From Acanthococcus lagerstroemiae (lineage: Eukaryota > Arthropoda > Insecta > Hemiptera > Eriococcidae): a DNA stretch of 64,000 nucleotides. This document shows, one piece after another, positions 56,215 through 64,000 of the stretch. A model generated the notes under the pieces. It was not told the origin of the DNA, searched no databases, and was given only the letters and a program-made list of their open reading frames with translations. Within the stretch, counting starts at the first letter, position 1. Each line of letters opens with the position of its first letter. The translations under genes and the position numbers were made by a program. The DNA is taken from the NCBI GenBank assembly GCA_031841125.1, contig JAJSSI010000024.1, positions 62,001 through 126,000 of the forward strand, in the 5' to 3' direction.

Positions 56215-56690
56215 TTTTTTTCTAATACTATTCCTTGTCCAGAGTTGCGATTAATTAATCATCAATGGCCTTATGCGTTTTGGCCAAATAATCGGAACTA
56301 GTGCGACTAAGCAGCGAAGGGATTTCCGATTCCTCTGCGCTCGAAGGTTGAGAAGTCGGTACCGCTTTTGCAAAGCGGGAGCGATTTTTCAAAAGTAAAC
56401 TAGTAAATTCATATTTGACTATCAACATATACCTTCTTCGACTTTGCACTTCTGAAGAACGATGAAGTATTTGCGAACAGCGCGAACTACTGCACAAACA
56501 AACAAAATGGAAAATGTTTTCAGTCTTCTAAGGAAGCTGCTGACGATTGTCAGCGAGTAGCCAATGATTTCTGTATAGAGCATGTTCACTGTCCATCAGG
56601 TTTGTGAAAGTGTGCTCTGCATTCAAATCTATGACTCAATTTTCATTACGCAATCATCCCCAAAATATGTAGTGGCAAATTCGATTTTTT
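56215..56690 (-). repeat. Module U, copy 3 (inverted)
   Basis: Complement of module U. The frame from MLYTEIIGYS is intact to KVEEG, where GGTATATG replaces GGTATG and shifts it; the second half (MLIVKYEFTSLLLKN to HKAIDD) is intact in the shifted frame. Confidence 0.85.
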
Positions 56691-57330
56691 TTTCCATTTT
56701 CCCCATTCATTTCCCATAAGAGATCGAATTTTCCAAAGTGCTGGCCCGCCAGTGGTCCGTTTCGGATGCTTCTAGGCTGGGAATTCGTGGATTCACGTCC
56801 TCTATCGACTGGTGCAAGCCGCTCCCCCCTAACATATATAGGGGAATATTTGATTTTTTTCCTTCATATTTCCCCATGCATTTACCATAAGAGATAGAAT
56901 TTTTCAAATTGCTGGCCCCCGAGTGCTCCATTTTGGATGCTTCTAGGCTGGAAATTCGTGGATTCACGTCTTCTATCGACTGGTGCAAGCTGCTCCCCCC
57001 AACATGTATAGTGGAAAATTTGATATTTTCTTTCATTTGTCACTGGGCATTTACTATAAGAGATCGAATTTTCCAAATTGCTGGCCCTCGAGTGGTCCGT
57101 TTCGGATGCTTCTAAACTGTAAATTCGTGGATTCACGTCCTATATCGACCGGTGCAAGCCGCTCCCCCCTAATATGAACAGGGGCGAATTTGATTTTTTT
57201 CCCTTAATTTTTCAGCATGCATTTCTCATAGGAAATCGAATTTTTCAAACTGCTGGCCCTCCAGTGGTCCGTTTCGGAAGCTTCTAGGCCGGAAATTCGT
57301 GGATTAACGTCCTCTACCGACTAGTGGAAG
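56691..57330 (-). repeat. 170-bp satellite, inverted, about 3.8 monomers
   Basis: Inverted monomers between modules U and B, ending at ACTAGTGGAAGCC near 57330. Confidence 0.9.
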
Positions 57331-57362
57331 CCAGTCCTCCTGAATCTTCTTTCCACTGTTTA

Positions 57363-57467
57363 ACATACGTTGATCCATTTGGAATGAGAGACAACTCTTC
57401 CTATGAAATTGTGGTCATGGGGATGATATGTCGAACTGAAGAGACAGACTGTTCGACTCCCACATAA
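57363..57467 (+). pseudogene. Diverged third copy of the YVDP/GMICRTE frame
   Basis: The frame TYVDPFGMRDNSSYEIVVMG and MICRTEETDCSTPT parallels the module B frames at 46764-46934 and 59179-58991, but the DNA is clearly more diverged and the upstream part is lost. It is in the same orientation as the left copy and opposite to the adjacent inverted module B. It ends at TAA, followed by GGCAGGAGGTAGGC, again a possible donor. Confidence 0.35.
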
Positions 57468-57747
57468 GGCAGGAGGTAGGCCAAGTACAATTACATTATA
57501 TATATTTTTTTATTTTTTTTTAAATCCTCTCCTTATTTTTCTACCACCACCACCACTACTACTGTTACTGCTATTTCACTTGCGTGCTGATTGACGTCGT
57601 GCCGCAATTATAATAACGATAAGAAAATGTTTATTAATTGTATAGAAAAAGAAAAACAAAACAGAAAATAACAATAATATTCAGAAATACAACAGGGGCG
57701 TTTAACGAAATTTGCTGAGTTTTACTATAAATAGAGATAGATTGTGT

Positions 57748-58023
57748 TCAGTTTCTTGGAGCTGTATCCGTTTCATCAAGTTTAAATTTTATTCGGTGGT
57801 TCATCGACCGCTTAAAAATTCCGTGGACAAAAATTTTGGTGTAATTTAGCGGCTGGAAAATTTTTTCCTGGAGGCAATGTGGACTGCATACATTGTTATC
57901 TGATTCATTATTAGGCAAACCTTGGAACATGTTTCTGGAAGTACTGTGACAAACGAATGGTACAGTCCTTAAGTTATTAAGAATTACTCGAATTATCACT
58001 GTTTCTAGTGGGATGTAAACAAC
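57748..58023 (-). CDS. Inverted copy of the module B terminal exon
   Basis: The acceptor (complement at 58024-58033) and 91-codon frame match 47890-48165: VVYIPLETVIIRVILNNL to LDETDTAPRN. Differences are few and include both silent and replacement changes, so neither copy is obviously dead. Function unknown. Confidence 0.4.
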   Translation of the reverse strand, partial: VVYIPLETVIIRVILNNLRTVPFVCHSTSRNMFQGLPNNESDNNVCSPHCLQEKIFQPLNYTKIFVHGIFKRSMNHRIKFKLDETDTAPRN

Positions 58024-58990
58024 CTAAATGAAACTAGGATTAGATTTGCGATACGAGTTTAGTGCCAGATTAGTAACAGGAAAGTTTGATACAGATTAAC
58101 TACGTGACCAGTATTCATTTTTGCCTTGGTTGACTGTTTGCCGTCACAAACCAAAATTCAACAGCTCAAAGATAGTAACTGAGATTAGCGCAGACCTATG
58201 TTAGCCCCCCTTGTTGAGCAGTCTTGATGTAAGTACGATAATTTTATCACCAAAATCTCAACTGTCGAGTTACACTTATCACAAAGACGTGCATTTTAAA
58301 CGTTGGTTTTCTTTAGCCGAATAAATTGATACAGAGTATTACTGAAACTTAGCAGGAATTTTCATTTTTGTTTTGATTATTTTCTGTTTGTTTGTATTAT
58401 TAAGCGTTTTATTATATACTATCGTTATTACATTAGTAGTGGCATGCATAATAAAAATGTATATCACTAAGTGACTGGACTGTTAATTTTTGGTTTCTAT
58501 TATATCTTGTGATTTGGTGTACATTTTGTTGTATTAAATTTGAATTAACGAAATAACGTAATCACGCCGTGTTCTTACACAAAAACTGATTAAGTTATTA
58601 TATGTATATTGCGCGGAAATATTATATTTACATTTTTGAAAGCGAGGAGAATCAATTATAATTCAGTATGATTTGGCTATGAAAAATCAGCAGTGATAAT
58701 AGCATAGGTACTTATTTTCAATAAAAAAAAATTTATTAACGTATCTTCCTTTACTTTGACTCAGAAAATGTGAATATTCCAAGATGGTTATTACCCTATA
58801 TAAGTAGTGCCTGATGCATTGTAATATAATGGAGATCAGGAACATAAGGAGGCTCACCACAAGAGCAGATCAACACGGGGGGGGGGAGATAAGATTGATG
58901 TATCCTCCAGTAAACCCCCCCCCCAAAAAAAAAGAAGGAAAGGCTGTGAGGAAAAGGAAAATTTCTATAGCAAAGGGAGCCGCAAAATAT

Positions 58991-59179
58991 CTACCTCCCG
59001 CCTCTTGTGGAAGTCGAGTATTCTGTAATTTCAGTTCGACATATCATCCCAAGGATTACAATTACATAGAGGTACTTGTCTCTCTTTCCAACTGGATCCA
59101 CATATATTGAATTGTGGAAGGGAGGATGTCCGGCACGGCTTCTGGTGCCCAAATTCAGAAGTCGCCTCTGTGCAGCCAT
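58991..59179 (-). CDS. Inverted copy of the YVDP/GMICRTE frame
   Basis: MAAQRRLLNLGTRSRAGHPP, then SIYVDPVGKRDKYLYVIVI and GMICRTEITEYST, ending at a stop or a possible donor as in the left copy. Only a handful of replacements relative to 46764-46934. Confidence 0.35.
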   Translation of the reverse strand: MAAQRRLLNLGTRSRAGHPPFHNSIYVDPVGKRDKYLYVIVILGMICRTEITEYSTSTRGGR

Positions 59180-59280
59180 TCATCATATTCCGCCAAATGT
59201 AGCACGGTATTTGCCTGATAACCAGGACAAAGCCAGAGTCAATCGTTGTGTAACATCAGATCAGCATGAAGGTTGTAATG

Positions 59281-60772
59281 ACGACACACTTTTTGTCGTC
59301 CTAAATTCGCATTTTGCAAACGAACTGTCCGAATACCTCCGCAGGTAGAACGCGCGGCCTAATTAACATTCACCCTCGCGAACGTGTATCAACTGCATCC
59401 CTCCCGTTCTCCGCTTCCTTCCGAAACCAATTCCAAAACGTCCTCGGACGACCGGCTACCTATTGTCCATCGGCCATTAGCCCCGGTATTCATACTGTCT
59501 TTTCGGTCTCTTTCTCCCGATATCGGCGAATTCGGTCTTCGAGCCGCAGCCTTATTCTTAAGCGCTCCGATTTTCTATCCAATCCTCCAGATCCTGCGAC
59601 CCGAAAAGACGCCGTGCTTCCCAATATAATCTCTGTTTCCACCCTCATTTGAGACACTCGTCTGGCAGTTCGTTCAAAGCCAGTCTATCCGAACCGCGCT
59701 CGCCACTTCGGCCTAAAACTCTCTTTCTTGCTTCATCCAGCCTACAAACCTCCGCTTTTTTTTTTTTTTTTCCAACCGAAAAAACCTCTATCTTCTCCAG
59801 CCTAAGTGAAATCTAATCTTCAGCCTAAAGGAACCTCTCTGCTTCCTGCTAAAACTCCTGCTACTCCCGAATAGCCTACTGCTGCACCTTCTCTCGCTAC
59901 GCCTAGCTTATCAACAACCACCGTCTGGGCAAAATAGCGTACTTGGAGGCGATCCGCCAAGTTGCCATTTAACCCAGCGGCGTACTACAATCGCGTCTTC
60001 ACCGACACGATCGAAGTAAAGGGTTGTAGATACTGTCCGAGTTAGATAGCGTACTTGGAGGCGATCCGCCAAGTTGCCATCTAACCCGGCGGCGTACTAC
60101 GGTCGCGTCTTCACCGACACGACCGAAGTAAAGGATTCCTGGCTACTGTCCCGAGCTAAATAGCGTACTTGGAGGCGATCCGCCAAGTTGCCATTTAACT
60201 CCGCGACCCACTACGATCGCGCCTTCATCGGCACAACTGAAGTGAAAAGGGTTAGAATCCTTGACAATCAGATATAGCCTACTTCCCGTACCACTCCCCT
60301 CCTGGCACCCTTGCATCCCGGCCAAGTTGTGAACAGTACGTTAGTTAGGCCGCACGGTCATCGATACGACCTGTGAACCCTTCCACGCCGCCGTCGACCC
60401 GCCGCCTTAAAAAAAAAGTACTTTTTCGCTGCGTCCTCGTTCTTTCTTTTTCGTTTGCACCTGCAACATTTCGCGTTGCTAGTTCAACACGCGTAGAATT
60501 CTGTGCATGCTATCCACATCTTATTTTTGAAACTAATTTTAATACAAATTAATCAGTTCTGTGCAAATTGTATTTTATTAGGTGCCGCGCATTGATTGTC
60601 CCAATTTGCGGCCGTTCCCGAACTTAAAAATGTCGACTCGCGAGGAGGCACGGTCCTCGGCCAGCTACGAGGCGTTCTGGTCCCTCCGGAATCGCCGGGC
60701 ACCGCTACCCACCGGCCGAATTGCCTCCTCCGCGGACCGACCGGGCCAGATAGCTCGGTTTTCGCGACCAGA
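59281..60772. mobile_element. Unclassified 1.5-kb insertion in module B
   Basis: Absent from both other module B copies, so it is a true insertion. TAATG flanks it at 59276-59280 and 60773-60777. It is more GC-rich than its surroundings and contains a tandem array (59935-60270), a T-run near 59760, and near its right end a frame MSTREEARSSASYEAFWSLR that runs into the flank. Its left end has a short frame DDTLFVVLNSHFANELSEYL with a stop. No inverted ends, LTRs or poly(A) were recognised. Confidence 0.6.
59935..60270. repeat. Tandem repeat, three units of about 113 bp
   Basis: Units start with TAGCGTACTTGGAGGCGATC at 59935, 60047 and 60161 (periods 112 and 114). Each contains GGCGATCCGCC, a short stem, and TCACCGACACGA or a close variant. 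The third unit is the most diverged. Confidence 0.85.
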
Positions 60773-60955
60773 TAATGTAAATACCTACAATGCATAAGGC
60801 ACCCTGTCTTTCCAAAAAAACAGATCTGTGTTCCCTGATTGGTTGTGGTGGGGAGCATGCCAGTCACAAGCGACTACAAACTGAATCCAGAACATTAGTT
60901 CCACTGATAAAGGCGACTATTTGTTTGCAATGAAAATTCACATACTATCCCCTCT

Positions 60956-61640
60956 GTATAAATGTTGGGGGGAGCGGCTCACCCCGGGTACTAGAGGACG
61001 CGAATCCACGAATTTCCAGGCTAGAAGCATCCAACGGACCACTGGGGGGCCAGCAATTTGGAAAATTCGATCTCTTATAGGAAATGCATACTGAAAACTG
61101 GGAAGGAAAAACGATATTCGCCCCTATTCATAATCGGCGGGACCGGCTTGCACCAGTCACTGGAGGACTTGAATCCGCGAATTCCCAGCCTTGACAAATC
61201 CGAAACGGACCACTCAAGGCCAGCAATTTGAAAACTTCTATAACTTATGGTAAATGCATAGTGAAAAATGAGAAGAAAAAATCAAATTCGCCACCATTTA
61301 CGTTAGGGGGGAGCGGCTCGCACCAGTCAGTAGAGGACGTGAATCCACAAATTTCCAGCCTGGAAGCATCCGAAACGGAACACTGGGGGGCCAGAAGTAC
61401 GGAAAATTCGATCTCTTATTGTAAATGCATAGTGAAAAATGAGAAGAAAAAATCAAATTCGCCCCCATGTACGTTAGCGGGGAGCGGCTAGCACCAGGCA
61501 CCAGAGGACGTGAATCCACAAATTTGCAGCACAGAAGCATCCAAAGCGGGCTACTCAGGGGCCAGCAATTTGGAAAATGCGATCTCATATGGTAAATGCA
61601 TACCTACTGAAAAATGAGAAGAAAAATCAAATTTGCCCCA
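60956..61640 (+). repeat. 170-bp satellite, about 4 monomers
   Basis: Plus-strand monomers beginning at the module B junction (GTTGGGGGGAGCGGCTC). Confidence 0.9.
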
Positions 61641-61674
<34 letters not shown>

Positions 61675-61760
61675 ATACTGAAAAATGAGATGAAAAATCA
61701 AATTTGCCCCAAGTTCTTTCTTTCTTTTTTTTTTGGGGGGGGGGGAGGGGGGGGGGGGCG
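61641..61760. repeat. Homopolymer-rich interruption of satellite
   Basis: A run of about 30 T at 61643-61672, a duplicated TGCATACTGAAAAATGAGA stretch, then T-rich and two long G-runs (about 61733-61758). The duplicated monomer part and long homopolymers suggest slippage or a difficult assembly. Confidence 0.7.
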
Positions 61761-62085
61761 CGGCTTGCACGAGTCACTAGAGGACGTGGATCCAAGAATT
61801 TCCAGCCTAGAAACATCTGAAACGGATCACTCGGCGGCCAGAAATTTGGAAAGATTGAACTGTTAAGTGAAATGCTTGCTGAAAAAGAGAAGAAAAAAAT
61901 TAAGTTCGCCACTGTATATGTTAGGGGGAGCGGCTTGCACCAGTAGTTAGAGGACGTGAATCACCCAATTTCCAGCCTACAAGTTTCCGAAACGGACCAC
62001 TGGGGGCCCAGACGTTTTGGAAAATTCTATCGCTTATGGGTAATGCGTACTGAAAAAATGAGAGGGAAAAATCAACTTTGTGCGA
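61761..62085 (+). repeat. 170-bp satellite, about 2 monomers
   Basis: Two diverged plus-strand monomers; the last one ends at AAAAATCAAC near 62085. Confidence 0.85.
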
Positions 62086-62535
62086 TAATTTTACATGCAC
62101 AGTAGACCAGCCCTTTGTAGTGACGGGCACAGTTTCTCATATTGTAGAAAGCATTAGTTTGGGTCCAATGTGTAAGGAAGTTGAATTTATAGCATATGAA
62201 ATTCTGTTTCTAAAAGGTCCACTTCGTTAGATTATTTTACATGGGGTACAGTGGACCCGCCCAGTTTGTAGGGCAGGTCCAGTTTGTTAGAAAGAATTTA
62301 CCTCCCTTAGAAAGTGGACCCTGGTCCACTGTGAACGTTAGGTGTGGCGGCAAGGTTAATGATAATAGGACGATGTAGCAAGTCTAGACACTGCTTGTTT
62401 TGCCTGAAGACCAGTAGTGTGCAAAGATGACGGCTCAATATGCGCAGATGGCACCTACTTTTCCATTTACCTTCCTTACAGAGAGTACCCTGGTCCACTG
62501 TGAATGTGAGGTCCAGTCTGGTGGCAATGTAAACG
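62086..62535. other. Non-coding stretch with short direct repeats
   Basis: ACCCTGGTCCACTGTGAA occurs at about 62326 and again near 62489, each followed by GTTAGGTG or GTGAGGTC and GGTGGCAA-like sequence. The words GTGGACC, GGTCCA and GGTCCACT recur. No gene. Confidence 0.5.
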
Positions 62536-62589
62536 AGGTTAGGTTAGGTTAGGTTAGGTTAGGTTAGGTTAGGTTAGGTTAGGTTAGGT
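62536..62589 (+). repeat. Interstitial (TTAGG)n, about 10 units
   Basis: An uninterrupted run of GGTTA/TTAGG for 54 bases. TTAGG is the ancestral arthropod telomere repeat. Non-telomeric sequence continues on both sides, so this is interstitial or a join. Confidence 0.95.
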
Positions 62590-64000
62590 CCCTAAAAATT
62601 TAAAAAATATCATGGCTTTTTCCCAAGGGGGAAAACGACCCCGGTTCATGAGGGGGGGGGGGAAGGGGCCATTTTTCCCCGGGTTTTGGGAAAACCTAAA
62701 CATTTAAATTAAAATAAAAAAATAAAAGTAACCCTACCTATAATTAATCTATAAGAATCGAATTTTTTCCAAACTGCTGGCCCCCAGGGGTCCTTTTTCG
62801 ATGCTTTCTAGCCGGGAAATTCGGGGTTTTCACGTCCTCTATACCTGGGGTGAGCCCTCCCCCCAAACATTTATACAGGGATAGTATGTGAATTTTCTTG
62901 CAAACAAATAGTGCCTTATCGGGAAACCCTAATGTTCTGGATTCACTTTTTGTAGTGTTTGTATGGCATGCTCCCCACCACGACCATCAGGACCCAGATC
63001 TGTTTTTTTAGAAAGCCCAGGGTCCCCTTTTGCATTTAGGTATTTACTTTAAACCCTTTCATGTTGATCTGATTTTGCAAACGATTGACTCTGGCTTTTC
63101 CCTGGTTATCAGGCCAAATACCGCTACATTTGGCGGATATGTGAATGACTGCTTAGAGCGACTTCTAATTTTGGCACCAGAAGCGTCCCGGGACTTCCTC
63201 CCACCGCAATTCAATATATGCGGATCAGTTGGAAAAGAGACAAGTACCTCCTTATGTAATTGTAACCTTGGGATGATATGGGGGAAACTAAAATTACAGA
63301 ATACTCTCGACTTCCAAATGCGGAGGTAGAATTTTTTTGCTGCCCCCTTGCTATAGAATTTTCTTTTTCCTTTTTTTTTTGGGGGGGGGATGTTGTACAT
63401 CATTTATCTCCCCACCCTGTCCTGCGAAAATGATTGCTTTGGGGGAAGTCCTACGTTCATTGACCTTTTAAAAAGTACAATGCATCGGGAACTATTTATT
63501 ATTAGGGAATAACCATTTTGGAAATATTACTTTTTTGGTCAATTAAGAAGAAAACGTTAATAAATTTTTTTTTTATTAAATAAGAGTAGCTATTTAATGT
63601 GATTTTCTACCCAATCATACTGAATTACAATTGATTCTCATCCTCGTTTTCGAAAATGAAAATTAATATTTCCGCGAAATATATATAACTTAATCAGTTT
63701 TTGTGTAAGAACAGGCCGTGATTACTTTATTTCCTATTAAAATTTAATAAAACCCAAATGTACACTAAATCACAAGATATTATTAGAAACCAAAAATTAA
63801 CATCCAGTCACTTAGTGATATAATTTTTATTATGCATGCCACTACTAATGTAATAAACGATAGTATATAATAAAACACTTAATGATACAAACAAACAGAA
63901 ATAATAAAAACCCAAAATGAAATTCCTGCTAAGTTTCAGTAATACTCTGTATCAATTTATTCGGCTAAAAGAAAACCAACGTTAAAATGCACGTCTTTGT
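62590..64000 (+). repeat. Error-rich direct copy of the 45830-47640 region (module B)
   Basis: 62605-62755 follows 45832-45975, then jumps to the part corresponding to 46345, and from 62870 follows module B to the end of the window. Differences from the left copy are mostly 1-3 base deletions and lengthened homopolymers rather than substitutions. The exon-like frames are broken here. It continues past the window. Confidence 0.75.

Larger units (their letters stand above)
57510..60955 (-). repeat. Module B, inverted copy with 1.5-kb insertion
   Basis: 57510-59280 and 60773-60955 together equal the complement of 46478-48400. The middle is a mobile insertion that the left and the right-end copies lack. 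The copy keeps both exon-like frames. Confidence 0.85.

Noticed and set aside
23960..62085. Regular repeats that could be taken for a CRISPR array
   Set aside because: The 170-bp units are contiguous with no spacers, differ from each other by many substitutions, and the surroundings are plainly eukaryotic.
62536..62589. Chromosome end
   Set aside because: Only about ten TTAGG units with non-telomeric sequence continuing on both sides.

Overview
This 64 kb window is eukaryotic, most likely from an arthropod and probably an insect. Short exons are bounded by GT/AG introns, the sequence is AT-rich, the (TTAGG)n interstitial telomere-type repeat at 62536-62589 is the arthropod motif, and the mobile-element load (jockey-, R1-, RTE-, CR1/L2- and I-type LINEs; piggyBac-, P/THAP- and integrase-type DNA transposons; hAT- and Harbinger-type MITEs) is typical of insect genomes. 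No rRNA, tRNA, CRISPR or bacterial-style operon was recognised.

Layout. 1-7.1 kb: sparse DNA with one convincing two-exon gene on the minus strand (4990-5109 and 3172-3366), whose intron carries a hAT-type MITE with a perfect 8-bp target duplication. 7.1-11.4 kb: a broken jockey-like LINE with Gag, endonuclease and RT parts, interrupted by about 600 bp of foreign DNA. 13.1-14.6 kb: a broken piggyBac-like transposase with three exons. 15.5-16.8 kb: a decayed integrase core between two inverted arms. 16.96-18.25 kb: a GC-rich, 5'-truncated R1-clade LINE between perfect 15-bp target duplications. 20-23.3 kb: three MITEs and a three-exon P-element/THAP9-like coding segment. 29.4-31.6 kb: a clean four-exon gene for a 169-residue protein that may contain an OB fold.

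From 24 kb to the end the window is dominated by a satellite with a monomer of about 170 bp (roughly 9 kb in all, both orientations). Between the satellite blocks sit repeated modules. Module U (about 430 bp, three copies) can encode a 110-residue protein in one copy. Module A (41.3-42.9 kb, inverted at 53.4-56.0 kb) carries PWWP-domain exons and an opposed terminal exon. Module B (46.5-48.4 kb, inverted at 57.5-61.0 kb, and a poor-quality direct copy from 62.6 kb to the end) carries two conserved exon-like reading frames. The order A, B, A-inverted, B-inverted is not a simple palindrome, so the modules seem to have been shuffled with the satellite. Several LINEs have inserted into these repeats, and paired empty sites in the sister copies give a relative history. 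A foldback-like element with long minisatellite arms fills 51.6-54.8 kb.

The genes do not form a pathway. The host genes that can be supported are the two-exon gene near 4 kb, the four-exon gene near 30 kb, the minus-strand two-exon fragment near 51 kb and the PWWP exons. Most other coding sequence is mobile-element debris. Assignments rest on reading motifs by eye; no database search was possible.
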